Origin: Thermanaerothrix solaris
Lineage (GTDB): Bacteria > Chloroflexota > Anaerolineae > Anaerolineales > Anaerolineaceae
Reading direction: 5' to 3'
Assembly: GCF_032334255.1 (NCBI RefSeq)
Contig: NZ_JAUHMF010000001.1
Span: 1-64,000, forward strand
Length of the DNA stretch: 64,000 bases
Each line of letters starts with the position of its first letter. The first letter of the stretch is position 1. Shown here in pieces: positions 37,294-47,234 of the stretch. The notes under the pieces were generated by a model that made no database searches, was not told the origin of the DNA, and worked only from the letters and a program-made list of their open reading frames with translations. The translations under genes were made by a program, and so were the position numbers.

Positions 37294-39716
37294 CAGGGTT
37301 TACGCTCATAGATCCGAGTGTAAAGTTCGAGGAACTCGGCTACTTGACGAATGTAATTTTGCGTTTCGGGGAAACGAATGATTTCAAGGAAGAGATCGGG
37401 ATCATCCCCAGCTAGGTCAAGCCAAATTTTGGCGTTGCCGGGGCCGGCATTATAGGCAGCCAAAGCAGCGTACCAGTTGCCGTTGAAATAATCACGCTGC
37501 AAAGCCAGGTAACGTGCCCCTAGGCGGATATTGACTCCTGGGTTGAGTAAATCTTGTTCCTGAAAATCCGATGGCCAACCATAGCGATTGGCAAGATCAG
37601 CCGCGGTGGCGGGCATCAGTTGCATCAGTCCGTAGGCACCGGCTGAGGATTGGATAAAACTCTCGAAGAACGACTCTTGACGAATAAGGCTGAACAGCAA
37701 GAGGGGGTGCAGGTTCTCACGAGTCGCAGCTTCCATGATCAAGGGTTTGTAGTAGAGACCAAAACGAATATGATTGAAAAAAGAGGGGGCTTCCAGGGTT
37801 TGGGCTGGGGTTAGGCTCGCTAGATCCAATAAACGCCGGGCTGCAAAAATAGCCGTGCGAAAAGCACCTAGTTCAAGTGTGTGATTCATCAGACGATAAA
37901 GATTGACCGGATCATTTTCAAGCGACTGCCGCAGCGCTTCGAACTCGCTTCGGGCTTCAATGAAATACCCGAGTCGCCAGAGAAGATCAGCCCGTTGGAA
38001 TTGAGGCGAATTAGCCAATTCGCCCAGATCCTTTAGATCAATTTCAGGGGCAATCCCGAACTTCTCGCGCAACCAAGCCTCAGCCTGGGGACGTTCTTGT
38101 TCTAGGTCATAGCCGAGGTCGTAATGGGTGGGTCCGGTAAAAGGAGGGGCATCGTTAAGGAGTTGTTGGGCCCGAATGCCGTAATATTCAAGCGCATCTA
38201 TAGCCGCGGCTTCCTGCCAGGCCTTATGAGCTTCTTCTAGGTTGCCGTTTGCAATATGACATTTTCCGATCCAGAGCCAGGCGGCTGCCCGGTCAGCCGG
38301 TGTATCTCCTAAAACTAAATAGCGTTGAAGGGCTGTAAGTGCCTGAGCATACTTTTGGGCCCGATAGTAAGTAATTCCTGCCAAGTAGAGCGCGCGGTAA
38401 CTAAGGTCTGAGGAGGGGTAGTCGCTAATCAGGTTTTCCCATAGCGTTGCTGCTTCGGTAAGGTAGCCTCCACGCTCCAGGATGCGGGCTGTTTCAAAGC
38501 GGATCTCAATAGCATCGGCGGCTGTGGGGACTTGTTGAAGGTAGGCTTTTAGGGTATTTGCAGCGGCTTCGTAATTCTCCAGGTAAGCCCACTGCGTATA
38601 GGCAAGTTCGCGCCAGGCATTAGGCCAAAGCGGATCGTTGGGATGGGTCTGGATCAGATTTTGGAGTTCTTGCACGGCTTCTGTGATCTTCCCCAGTGCG
38701 CGCCAAGAGAGGGCACGATAATAATGAGCCCTACCGTCATGGTCAGGGGTACTGTTTATGTAGCGCGTGAAGGCCTCAACGGCGTAACCGTATTGTCCGG
38801 CGTAGTAATCCACCAGTCCACGCTGGAGTTCGCTTACGGGCTGGCCTGCATTGACTAATGCCACTAAACCTGAATAAGAATCATAAGAACGGGGAAAGTT
38901 ATTAACGGAATCAAGAAACCGTGCATAAGCCTGCTCGGGATACCCGAGCTGGAGATAAATTTGCCCAATGCGCAGATTCATTTGGGCTTTAATGTAATCG
39001 TTGGTAGAACCTTCGTATATGCTTAGGAATTGAGTTAGGGCGTTGGAATAATCGTTAGCCGCAGCGTAGGCTTCTCCGATCTTGATTTGTAATGCTGTGG
39101 TATCCCCTGTTGTTGCCTGAATCGCCGCCTGAAAGGCTTGAATGGCTTCCGAATAGTTCCCCGCCTTCATTAAGGCATCCCCGCGTAAGGTTTGGGCGAG
39201 GTCATCAATGATTCCGGGCTTGCGTTCCAAAAAACGGGTGTAGGCTTCAGCAGCATTGGTGTAGTCACCCTGGGCATCGTAAACGCGTCCTAACCAGAAG
39301 TAGGCTTCAGGGAGAACTGTTGAGGGTGGGTGTTCTTCAATGATAGTACGGAACGTCTCTATTGCCTCAGTCAAGTTGTTTTCTTGATAGTAACTTTGGC
39401 CTATTCCTAAGAGGGCTTGGGCTTGTATTTCTACATCAGCGGTATTCAGGGCGACCTGGCGAAATTCTTCCCGTGCCTGTGTATAGTCGCCTAGAAGCAT
39501 TAAGGACATCGCATTGCGGAGGTGCTCGGAAGGTGTGGGGGTGGATGTTGATGTTGGCATAGGAGTTGGATTGCCTGAAATCGCCCCCGATTGAGTCGAG
39601 GCTCCTTGTTGAGGCATGCCGGGTGTGGATTCTAAGGCGCTGAGGGGAAGATTACAGGCCAACGCAATTCCAAGGAGTAATTCAATGATTATAAGAAATA
39701 TGCGATTTTTATGCAT
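37293..39716 (-). CDS. Lytic transglycosylase lipoprotein with TPR repeats (SLT family)
   Basis: This 807-residue cell-envelope protein has an N-terminal MHKNRIFLIIIELLLG helix ending at IALAC, a probable lipobox. Residues about 40-560 are many TPR-like units (for example YTQAREEFRQVAL and YTNAAEAYTRFLE). The C-terminal 150 residues are an SLT domain: LIRQESFFESFIQSSAGAYG with the catalytic glutamate in QES, then GLMQLMPATA and YNAGPGNAKIW. It cleaves the peptidoglycan glycan strand, probably during growth. ATG 39716 is chosen to give a signal peptide; upstream codons lie in the promoter. Confidence 0.88.
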   Translation of the reverse strand: MHKNRIFLIIIELLLGIALACNLPLSALESTPGMPQQGASTQSGAISGNPTPMPTSTSTPTPSEHLRNAMSLMLLGDYTQAREEFRQVALNTADVEIQAQALLGIGQSYYQENNLTEAIETFRTIIEEHPPSTVLPEAYFWLGRVYDAQGDYTNAAEAYTRFLERKPGIIDDLAQTLRGDALMKAGNYSEAIQAFQAAIQATTGDTTALQIKIGEAYAAANDYSNALTQFLSIYEGSTNDYIKAQMNLRIGQIYLQLGYPEQAYARFLDSVNNFPRSYDSYSGLVALVNAGQPVSELQRGLVDYYAGQYGYAVEAFTRYINSTPDHDGRAHYYRALSWRALGKITEAVQELQNLIQTHPNDPLWPNAWRELAYTQWAYLENYEAAANTLKAYLQQVPTAADAIEIRFETARILERGGYLTEAATLWENLISDYPSSDLSYRALYLAGITYYRAQKYAQALTALQRYLVLGDTPADRAAAWLWIGKCHIANGNLEEAHKAWQEAAAIDALEYYGIRAQQLLNDAPPFTGPTHYDLGYDLEQERPQAEAWLREKFGIAPEIDLKDLGELANSPQFQRADLLWRLGYFIEARSEFEALRQSLENDPVNLYRLMNHTLELGAFRTAIFAARRLLDLASLTPAQTLEAPSFFNHIRFGLYYKPLIMEAATRENLHPLLLFSLIRQESFFESFIQSSAGAYGLMQLMPATAADLANRYGWPSDFQEQDLLNPGVNIRLGARYLALQRDYFNGNWYAALAAYNAGPGNAKIWLDLAGDDPDLFLEIIRFPETQNYIRQVAEFLELYTRIYERKP

Positions 39717-39726
39717 AGCAACTGCC

Positions 39727-39755
39727 CTTATACTTGAGGATTGCGCTAATGTCAA
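39727..39755 (-). promoter_or_regulatory. Promoter of the lytic transglycosylase gene
   Basis: On the minus strand TTGACA (39755-39750), a 17-base spacer and TATAAG (39732-39727) form a near-consensus promoter. The predicted start of transcription is only about four bases before the ATG at 39716, so the mRNA would be leaderless. Confidence 0.75.
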
Positions 39756-39918
39756 CCATTAACTTGGTGCTTGCTTAGCAAGATCGAAGGTAGAATTAAT
39801 TTCAAGGGGTGATACTCATTAGTGAACATTAGCGGTTAGTTTTAAGCGAAAAATCAGTTGTTCGTTCGATGAAAATTGAAGATTATAACGATGATTCTCT
39901 TTTGGTAAGGGAGACAGT

Positions 39919-41304
39919 ATGGACAATCAAGCCCTCTTACTTTCACAATGGCAGTTTGCGATCACTTCGGTTTATCATTTCTTTTTTGTTCCGTTGACCT
40001 TGGGTCTTTCGGTCTTAGTTGCGCTTATGGAGACTATTTATGTACGTACCGGAAATGATCTTTATTTGCGAATGACGAAGTTTTGGGGAAAGTTATTTGT
40101 CATCAATTTTGCAATGGGGGTGGTTACCGGCATTGTGCAGGAATTCCAATTCGGGATGAACTGGTCCGAATATGCCCGCTATGTTGGTGATGTGTTTGGG
40201 GCGCCATTAGCCATTGAGGCGCTATTGGCTTTCTTTATTGAGTCCACCTTTTTAGGCGTGTGGATTTTTGGTTGGGATCGCCTTTCGAGGGGAATGCATG
40301 CTCTGTCCATGTGGTTAGTCGCTTTGGCATCGAATCTCTCGGCTTTTTGGATCTTGGTGGCCAATTCTTTTATGCAGGCGCCGGTAGGCTATGCAGAGCA
40401 AAGTAACCGGTTGATTTTGAAGGATTTTGCCGCATTGTTGACTAACCGCTATGTGTGGGGGCAATTCCCCCATACTGTGTTCTCGGGTTTTACTACAGCG
40501 GCATTTTTTGTGCTTGGGATTAGCGCTTATCATTTACTTCGTAAGCGTCATGAGGAAGTATTTAGACGTTCGTTCCAGATCGCCACGGTGTTCGGGATTA
40601 TTTCCATTTTCATGGTGATTCTTATTGGGCATACCCAAGCCCAGCGGATGGTTGAGTTTCAACCCATGAAGATAGCAGCGGCAGAGGCCTTGCTTCGAAC
40701 CGAGAACCCGGCTTCATTCTCGCTCTTGAGCCTGGTGGATCAATCCAACATGCGGGAGATTATTTCTATCCGGATACCACGTGTACTCAGTCTGTTGGCT
40801 TACAATCGCCTTGATGGCGAGGTGAAAGGGGTGATTGATCTTCAGCAAGAGTACCAAGCCCGTTTTGGCCCGGGTTATTATGTTCCGGATATCACGGTGA
40901 CCTATTGGTCGTTTCGACTTATGGTAGGAAGCGGATTCCTGATGTTCTTTCTGGCGGCTTACGCGCTTTGGCGAGTCATGCGCCGGGAGGTGATGCAATC
41001 CAGATTCAAACTCCTGAATGTTTATCCCTTGGCGTTGTTCCTTCCATATTTGGCGAATATCAGCGGTTGGTTGCTGACTGAGATGGGCCGTCAACCCTGG
41101 GTTGTTTACGGAAAGATGCGTACAGCGGATGCAGTATCCCCTAATCTGAGTGGTAGTATGGTGTTGACGACCCTAATCGGTTTTACTCTGGTTTACGGTT
41201 TACTGATGCTGGCCGATATTTACCTGCTTGCCAAATATGCCAAAGCGGGTCCGGAGCCTAAGGCGACTGGTCATCCACTTGAAGAACAGGTTTATTGGGA
41301 GTAA
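39919..41304 (+). CDS. cydA: Cytochrome bd ubiquinol oxidase subunit I
   Basis: This 461-residue oxidase subunit carries the haems. QWQFAITSVYHFFFVPLTLG at the start has the haem b595 histidine, and TEMGRQPWVVYG is the conserved GRQPW block. NFAMGVVTGIVQEFQFGMNW is another signature. The loop before GRQPW is short, as in non-enterobacterial types. It reduces oxygen with high affinity and pumps no protons. AAGGGAG lies before ATG, and a TATAAC at 39884-39889 may be the -10. Confidence 0.95.
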   Translation: MDNQALLLSQWQFAITSVYHFFFVPLTLGLSVLVALMETIYVRTGNDLYLRMTKFWGKLFVINFAMGVVTGIVQEFQFGMNWSEYARYVGDVFGAPLAIEALLAFFIESTFLGVWIFGWDRLSRGMHALSMWLVALASNLSAFWILVANSFMQAPVGYAEQSNRLILKDFAALLTNRYVWGQFPHTVFSGFTTAAFFVLGISAYHLLRKRHEEVFRRSFQIATVFGIISIFMVILIGHTQAQRMVEFQPMKIAAAEALLRTENPASFSLLSLVDQSNMREIISIRIPRVLSLLAYNRLDGEVKGVIDLQQEYQARFGPGYYVPDITVTYWSFRLMVGSGFLMFFLAAYALWRVMRREVMQSRFKLLNVYPLALFLPYLANISGWLLTEMGRQPWVVYGKMRTADAVSPNLSGSMVLTTLIGFTLVYGLLMLADIYLLAKYAKAGPEPKATGHPLEEQVYWE

Positions 41305-41322
41305 GGTGAAAGGAGGTGGCGC

Positions 41323-42339
41323 ATGGACTTAAACACGCTATGGTTTGTCCTGATCGCAGTTTTATTTATCGGCTACTTTGTGTTGGATGGCTTTGACCTA
41401 GGGGTTGGAATTCTTTTGCCTTTCCTGGGTAAGAATGACACCGAACGACGGATGATCATTAATGCAATTGGGCCACATTGGGATGGAAATGAGGTTTGGC
41501 TGATTACCGCCGGGGGAGCAATGTTTGCGGCTTTTCCTCTTTGGTATGCTACGCTTTTCAGCGGATTTTATCTGGCCCTCTTTTTGCTCTTATTAGGGTT
41601 GATTGTTCGTGGTGTGGGTTTGGAGTTTCGAAGTAAGGATGAAAATCCCCTCTGGCGGCGCTTTTGGGATTGGGCCATTTGTATAGGTAGTTTTATACCG
41701 GCACTGCTGTGGGGGATAGCATTGGCTAATTTTGTACGTGGTGTTCCGATCAATGCAATGAAGTATTTTGTGGGCGAGTTTGCCGATTTGCTTAATCCGT
41801 ATGCTTTATTAGGTGGGTTGGTCTCGTTTTTGGGGTTTACCTTACACGGGGCTTTGTTTCTGGCCCTTAAAACAGGTGAGCCCATACTTAACCGTGCACG
41901 CCAAGCGGCACGAAGGATGTGGTGGCCGACTGTAGTAGTTGTGGTGAGTTTTGCTATAGCGACTTACGCCTTTACGGATATTTATCAGCGATTGGGTGTC
42001 AACCCCGGCCCGGTGCCGATTGGGGCTGTTTTGTCGTTATTGGTAGCGGGATGGTTTATTTATCAGAAGCAAGACGGTTGGGGATTTGCAATGACCACAA
42101 TAACTATTATCCTCGCGGTCAGCACGATTTTTATAACCTTGTACCCGCGGGTGCTTGTTTCCAGCCTGGATCCTAATTTCAGTCTCACGATTTATAACAG
42201 CGCTTCGGGGGTCACCACCTTACGCATTATGACCATGGTTGCCCTTCTATTGGTGCCATTTGTATTGGTTTATCAGGGGTGGAGTTATTGGGTCTTTCGG
42301 CGCCGGATTACAGGGCGGCAGGAGGAATTGCACTATTAG
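41323..42339 (+). CDS. cydB: Cytochrome bd ubiquinol oxidase subunit II
   Basis: This 338-residue membrane protein is the partner of CydA. It begins MDLNTLWFVLIAVLFIGYFV followed by LDGFDLGVG, the CydB signature, and has PHWDGNEVWLITAGGAMFAAFP, the classic CydB block. Eight to nine helices. It lies 18 bases after cydA with an AGGAGG site. No cydCD genes are present next to it. Confidence 0.95.
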   Translation: MDLNTLWFVLIAVLFIGYFVLDGFDLGVGILLPFLGKNDTERRMIINAIGPHWDGNEVWLITAGGAMFAAFPLWYATLFSGFYLALFLLLLGLIVRGVGLEFRSKDENPLWRRFWDWAICIGSFIPALLWGIALANFVRGVPINAMKYFVGEFADLLNPYALLGGLVSFLGFTLHGALFLALKTGEPILNRARQAARRMWWPTVVVVVSFAIATYAFTDIYQRLGVNPGPVPIGAVLSLLVAGWFIYQKQDGWGFAMTTITIILAVSTIFITLYPRVLVSSLDPNFSLTIYNSASGVTTLRIMTMVALLLVPFVLVYQGWSYWVFRRRITGRQEELHY

Positions 42340-42375
42340 CCTGGCTACTGGATGTATGACGACTTATGCGTAACC

Positions 42376-42404
42376 TTTACCAATTGCCCCTGGTGGCGTA
42401 GAAT
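42376..42404 (+). promoter_or_regulatory. Promoter of ridA
   Basis: TTTACC at 42376-42381, a 17-base spacer and TAGAAT at 42399-42404 make a fair promoter, with transcription starting near 42411, 27 bases before the ridA ATG. Confidence 0.6.
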
Positions 42405-42437
42405 TATGCAGGCACTTCGTGACTGATGAGGTGAAGT

Positions 42438-42842
42438 ATGAGTTCTTGGAGTAAACAACCAGTTGTTGCCAGCAATGCACCCAAGGCAATAGGTCCTTAT
42501 TCTGTGGCTGTTAAGGCGGGGCCGTTTTTGTTTGTTTCGGGTCAGTTGGGTCTTGATCCTGTCACCGGGGATTTGGTCAGCGGGGGGGTGGCAGCAGAAA
42601 CCCGCCAGGCGTTGTCCAATCTCAAAGCAATCTTAGAATCCGCTGGGTGTGGCTTGGATGCGGTGGTCAAGACCACGGTTTTTCTACGCGATATGGGTGA
42701 ATTTTCCACCATGAATCAGGTATATAACGAATTTTTTGCCCAAAATCCCCCTGCACGGTCGGCGATTCAAGCCGCTGCTTTGCCCCGAGGTGCGGCGGTT
42801 GAAATTGAAGCCATTGCTTTACTTCCCGAAAGCGGGGCATGA
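42438..42842 (+). CDS. ridA: RidA family enamine/imine deaminase
   Basis: This 134-residue protein hydrolyses reactive 2-aminoacrylate and related imines. The RidA signature is present: AIGPYSVAVKAGPFLFVSGQ and NPPARSAIQAAALPRGAAVEIEA with the substrate-binding arginine. Size is standard. It stands alone with its own promoter. Its likely use here is to detoxify enamines from PLP enzymes, for example the one at 49341. Confidence 0.93.
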   Translation: MSSWSKQPVVASNAPKAIGPYSVAVKAGPFLFVSGQLGLDPVTGDLVSGGVAAETRQALSNLKAILESAGCGLDAVVKTTVFLRDMGEFSTMNQVYNEFFAQNPPARSAIQAAALPRGAAVEIEAIALLPESGA

Positions 42843-42908
42843 GGTCACGGTTGAGAGCAAGAACGTGCAAGTTCTATCTCTCAGATAAGGGATAGAGGCG
42901 CGGGTTGA

Positions 42909-43910
42909 ATGAAGTCCGTGTCGGTAATCGTCCCTTGCTATAACGAAGAAGCGCATATTGGAAATCTTTTAGAAGCGCTAATTCGTCAAACATATCCGCT
43001 GGAATTTCTGGAAGTGATTATTGCTGATGGTATGTCTACCGACCGCACGCGGGAGGTAATCCACCAATTTGTCCAAAATCACCCGCAGTTGCGGCTCAAG
43101 ATTGTGGATAATCCTAAGCGAATCATTCCCGCTGCTTTGAATGTTGGTTTGACGGTGGCTCAAGGGGATTACATTGTGCGGTTAGACGCGCACTCAATCC
43201 CCGCCGCGGACTACATAGATCGCTGTGTAAACGACCTGGAGGCAGGGCTGGGTGATAATGTGGGGGGCATCTGGCTTATTCGGCCTTCACGGCCGCATTG
43301 GATTGCGCGTGCCATCGCCATCGCTGCCGCGCATCCCTTAGGGGTTGGGGATGCGCGCTATCGTCATGGAAGAACCCCGGGCCTTGTAGATACTGTGCCT
43401 TTTGGCGCGTTCCGGCGCGAGTTGTTCGATCAGGTAGGAGGATTTGACGAAACACTCCTAACCAATGAGGATTACGAGTTTAATGCCCGGCTACGCAAAG
43501 AAGGGAAACGCGTTTATCTCGATCCGGCGATCCGTTCAGAGTATATCGCGCGCCCGACGCTGAGAGCGCTGGCCCGTCAATACTGGCGCTATGGGTATTG
43601 GAAGTTCCGTATGCTGCGACGTTATCCTAAAACGTTGCGGTGGCGCCAGGCTCTGCCTCCAGTGTTTGTGCTGGGCACTACTGGGTTGTTGATAATGAGC
43701 CTTTTCTGGTCTTGGTCTCTCTATCTTTTGCTGGGAATTCTAATGATTTACCTGGTAATGTTGTTTATAGGGGCGATTCCAGCGGCCTGGAAGAACAAGG
43801 ATGCCCGTTTGCTAATCGGAATTCCATTGGCCATTACCACAATGCATTGGGCCTGGGGGACAGGGTTTTTATGGAGTCTGATAACTTGGTTAGGAAAAAG
43901 GGAACCCTGA
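42909..43910 (+). CDS. Family 2 glycosyltransferase with C-terminal membrane helices
   Basis: This 333-residue enzyme has the GT2 fold: SVIVPCYNEEAHIGNLLEAL, IIADGMSTDRTREV (donor-binding DGxSxD) and VRLDAHSIPAADYI with the metal-binding DAH. The later NEDYEFNARLRKEGKR is the ED motif with the catalytic base. Two to three helices end the protein. The pattern resembles ExoA-type succinoglycan transferases. It opens an exopolysaccharide operon with genes that follow after 3 bases. Confidence 0.88.
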   Translation: MKSVSVIVPCYNEEAHIGNLLEALIRQTYPLEFLEVIIADGMSTDRTREVIHQFVQNHPQLRLKIVDNPKRIIPAALNVGLTVAQGDYIVRLDAHSIPAADYIDRCVNDLEAGLGDNVGGIWLIRPSRPHWIARAIAIAAAHPLGVGDARYRHGRTPGLVDTVPFGAFRRELFDQVGGFDETLLTNEDYEFNARLRKEGKRVYLDPAIRSEYIARPTLRALARQYWRYGYWKFRMLRRYPKTLRWRQALPPVFVLGTTGLLIMSLFWSWSLYLLLGILMIYLVMLFIGAIPAAWKNKDARLLIGIPLAITTMHWAWGTGFLWSLITWLGKREP

Positions 43911-43913
43911 ACA

Positions 43914-45344
43914 ATGAGCACAGAGCCTGATTTGGTTTCAATACAACCCAAATGGCGTCTACGCCCCTCAGAACGGCGCTCAACGCTTTTTATTGGTGAT
44001 CTGCTCATTGCCGTGGGATCTTTGGTTTTTGCATTATATTTCTGGGCTTCAGGGGGGGAGTTCCTATCCTTTTCGACCGACTTTTTACGTTATCGCGTTC
44101 CGTTTTGGTTCTATTTGTTACCGGTTGTGTGGTTGCTGATGTTGGTTGAATCGTATAACCCTAGCCGGGTGAATATTCGATCTGAAGCCTATCGTGAAGT
44201 AACGGTTGCCGCTATTGCTGGCTTTGCTTTCTATTTGATCGTCTTTTTCTTCTCAGAGCCCAATTCTCTCCCCCGCCGCGGTGTAGCAGCATTCTTTGCC
44301 TCCGCCTATGTGCTGACTTTGCTCTGGCGGTTTATTTATATCAAATTGTTTACCCTTCCGCTATTTATGCGGCGGGTGCTCATTATTGGTGCAGGGAGAG
44401 CAGGATCTCACCTGGCGCAGATCATTCGGGATATGTGGCCCCCTCCGTTCTATCTGGTGGGATTGGTGGATGACGATCCAGACAAAATCGGTACGGAGAT
44501 CGCGGGATTCCGTGTTTTGGGGAGCGGAAATGATATCTTTCGCCTGATTCGTGAGCATCAGGTAACCGACTTGGTGATTGCGATCTCGGGTGAGATGAAT
44601 CCCCAATTATTTGCCACCCTTTTGGAAGCCGAAGAGCAAGGGATCGAAGTAACCACCATGCCCACCTTATATGAGGAGCTTCTAGGTCGTGTTCCTATCT
44701 TTTTGCTCCAGTCGGATTGGGTGCTGCGTTCATTTGTTGACCAAGCCCACATGGGGGGCTTTTTTGAACTCTCTAAACGATTACTAGATATCCTTGGCGG
44801 CCTTATCGGAACTTTACTCATGTTAATGCTGTTTCCTCTTATTGCGCTGGCCATTTATCTGGAGTCGGGACGTCCCATCTTTTATACCCAAACCCGTTTG
44901 GGTAAGAATGGCCGCCCTTATAAGATTATAAAGTTTCGGACGATGGTCCAAGATGCTGAAAAGGATGGCATTCCGCGAACCACAGCCGAGAACGATCAAC
45001 GCACCACCAAAGTTGGGCGATTCCTGCGCCGCAGCCACTTGGATGAATTGCCCCAGTTTATAAATGTATTGCGTGGTGAAATGAGTTTAGTGGGTCCACG
45101 ATCTGAACGGCCGGAGATTGTCCAAGAATATCAAAAAGCGCTTCCGTTTTATCGTGCCCGATTGTTTGTAAAACCCGGTATTACCGGATGGGCGCAGGTT
45201 AACTTTGGTTATGCCGAGGACGTGCGGTCAAATGCCATAAAACTTGAATATGATTTATACTACATCAAGCATCGCAGTCTGACCCTGGATCTGCTTATTT
45301 TAATCCGCACTGTTGGCACGGTAATCGGATTGAAAGGACGCTAA
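43914..45344 (+). CDS. Exopolysaccharide polyprenyl glycosylphosphotransferase
   Basis: This 476-residue membrane enzyme attaches the first sugar phosphate to undecaprenyl phosphate. It has five N-terminal helices, a Rossmann-like RRVLIIGAGRAGSHLAQII and a C-terminal WbaP/PssY domain with SKRLLDILGG, PIFYTQTRLGKNGRPYKIIK-FRTM, RSHLDELPQFINVLRGEMSL and VGPRSERPE, all clear signatures. It is expected to start the polymer that the neighbours build. Downstream gene begins 3 bases later at a GTG. Confidence 0.92.
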   Translation: MSTEPDLVSIQPKWRLRPSERRSTLFIGDLLIAVGSLVFALYFWASGGEFLSFSTDFLRYRVPFWFYLLPVVWLLMLVESYNPSRVNIRSEAYREVTVAAIAGFAFYLIVFFFSEPNSLPRRGVAAFFASAYVLTLLWRFIYIKLFTLPLFMRRVLIIGAGRAGSHLAQIIRDMWPPPFYLVGLVDDDPDKIGTEIAGFRVLGSGNDIFRLIREHQVTDLVIAISGEMNPQLFATLLEAEEQGIEVTTMPTLYEELLGRVPIFLLQSDWVLRSFVDQAHMGGFFELSKRLLDILGGLIGTLLMLMLFPLIALAIYLESGRPIFYTQTRLGKNGRPYKIIKFRTMVQDAEKDGIPRTTAENDQRTTKVGRFLRRSHLDELPQFINVLRGEMSLVGPRSERPEIVQEYQKALPFYRARLFVKPGITGWAQVNFGYAEDVRSNAIKLEYDLYYIKHRSLTLDLLILIRTVGTVIGLKGR

Positions 45345-45347
45345 GTT

Positions 45348-47234
45348 GTGAAAAATAAACCCTCTCTGAGCAATCGCTATGTTTTGGTGGGGGATTTGAT
45401 TCTTGTTGTTATTTCGGTGCTGGGTTCTTATGCCTTGCGACTAGAACTCGGGCCTCAGTTTTTTGATTACCTGCCCTCGGCGTTGTGGATGATCGGGCTA
45501 GCCTTTATTATCAAGCCCGTGGTTTATTACCTCTTTGGTCTATATCAGCGGATATGGATCTATGCCAGTGTTGAGGAATTGAAACTTATTGTGGCTGCTG
45601 TTACAGCAGCCTCCGTTTTGTTGGCTGGGGGTATGGTCGTTGCACTCTCTTTAGGTGCTTTTGTTGGGCTACCTCGATCCGTTTTGGTTATTGATTGGTT
45701 ATTGTCATTGATTCTTGTAGGGGGCCTGCGTTTCTCATTTCGGTTGATGGCCGAGAGCCGTGGACCGGCAGCAATCTTGGTTACTCAACCGCGACGTGTG
45801 CTGATTGTGGGCGCAGGTGATGCAGGGGCATTGGTTGTCCGTGAAATGCAAAAAAATCCCCAACTCAATCTGCAACCCATTGGTTTCCTGGATGATAACC
45901 CGGCCAAACAAAAACAGCAAATACATGGTGTACCTGTTATTGGTACTTTAAGTGATTTGGCTCAGGTATTGGAACGACAAAATGTAGATGAGGTTGTCAT
46001 TGCCATTCCCAGTGCACCCGGGCGGGTTGTGCGGGTAATTGCCGATATCGCGCGACTAAAAGGTGTACCTTTCCGCACGATGCCGGGGATCTATGAACTT
46101 TTAGGCGGTAAGGTAAGTGTGAGTCGCCTGCGCGAGGTGGACATCAGCGATCTACTGCGCCGCGAGCCTCTGCAGGTGAATGAAGGGATTGTGGGAGAGG
46201 CGCTGAGCGGCCGTGTGGTCCTGGTGACGGGAGCGGGTGGTTCCATCGGACGCGAATTGTGTCGGCAAATTGCCCGTTGGGGGCCAAAATTGTTGATCCT
46301 GCTTGGGCATGGAGAAAATAGTATTTTTGAAACTCTACTCGAATTGCGTGAGAGTTTTCCTACCCTCAATCTGCAACCAATCATCGCGGATGTTCGGGAT
46401 CGGCCTCGGTTAGAAGTTGTCTTTAATGAGTTTCGTCCAGAAGTCGTGTTTCATACTGCGGCACATAAACATGTACCACTCATGGAGATCAATATTGAAG
46501 AAGCGATAACCAACAATGTTTTAGGGACGCTAAATCTGGTTGAAGTGTCATTGACCTACCTGGTGGAACGGTTCGTATTTATCTCTACAGACAAAGCTAT
46601 TCGCCCAGTTAATGTCTATGGGGCCACAAAGCGTCTGGCTGAAATGATTGTCTTAAACGCTGCGCAACGTTCGGGTGGGCGTTATTCGGTGGTACGGTTT
46701 GGAAATGTTTTGGGTAGCCGTGGCAGTGTCGTTCCGATCTTCAAGCGCCAGATTGCGCAGGGAGGACCGATAACAATTACCCATCCGGATATGAAACGCT
46801 ATTTTATGACCATTCCCGAAGCCGCCCATCTGGTTTTGCAGGTGGCTGGCATGGGGCGGGGTGGAGATACGTATTTGCTCAATATGGGGCAGCAGATAAG
46901 GATTCTTGACCTGGCCGAAGACCTCATTCGCCTTTCGGGTTTGGAGCCGGGGCGGGATATCGAGATCGTTTTTACCGGGATCCGGCCAGGGGAAAAACTG
47001 AGCGAAGATTTATGGGACGAAGGGGTCTCTTTGCGAGTAACTGATCATCCGGATATCTTCCGAGTTGAACATCAGGAAGTATTAGAGGGAGAAGCACTTT
47101 ACCGGGTAGTAACCGAGTTAATAAAACTGGCGCGGGAGGGGGAACGCGAGCGGATTGTCGCCTTGTTAGATGAAGTTATCCCTGGCTCTGCAATTCGTAG
47201 CACTCCTCCACCAGAACTGACCTCGGTGGTCTGA
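45348..47234 (+). CDS. CapD/FlaA1-like nucleotide-sugar 4,6-dehydratase
   Basis: This 628-residue enzyme has four N-terminal helices, a first Rossmann domain (RRVLIVGAGDAGALVVREM), and a second SDR domain with GRVVLVTGAGGSIGRELCRQ, FHTAAHKHVPLMEIN and VNVYGATKRLAEM, the last containing the catalytic YxxxK-type residues (here YGATK). It probably converts UDP-GlcNAc to a 4-keto-6-deoxy sugar. GTG start 45348; the stop overlaps the next ATG by one base. Confidence 0.9.
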   Translation: MKNKPSLSNRYVLVGDLILVVISVLGSYALRLELGPQFFDYLPSALWMIGLAFIIKPVVYYLFGLYQRIWIYASVEELKLIVAAVTAASVLLAGGMVVALSLGAFVGLPRSVLVIDWLLSLILVGGLRFSFRLMAESRGPAAILVTQPRRVLIVGAGDAGALVVREMQKNPQLNLQPIGFLDDNPAKQKQQIHGVPVIGTLSDLAQVLERQNVDEVVIAIPSAPGRVVRVIADIARLKGVPFRTMPGIYELLGGKVSVSRLREVDISDLLRREPLQVNEGIVGEALSGRVVLVTGAGGSIGRELCRQIARWGPKLLILLGHGENSIFETLLELRESFPTLNLQPIIADVRDRPRLEVVFNEFRPEVVFHTAAHKHVPLMEINIEEAITNNVLGTLNLVEVSLTYLVERFVFISTDKAIRPVNVYGATKRLAEMIVLNAAQRSGGRYSVVRFGNVLGSRGSVVPIFKRQIAQGGPITITHPDMKRYFMTIPEAAHLVLQVAGMGRGGDTYLLNMGQQIRILDLAEDLIRLSGLEPGRDIEIVFTGIRPGEKLSEDLWDEGVSLRVTDHPDIFRVEHQEVLEGEALYRVVTELIKLAREGERERIVALLDEVIPGSAIRSTPPPELTSVV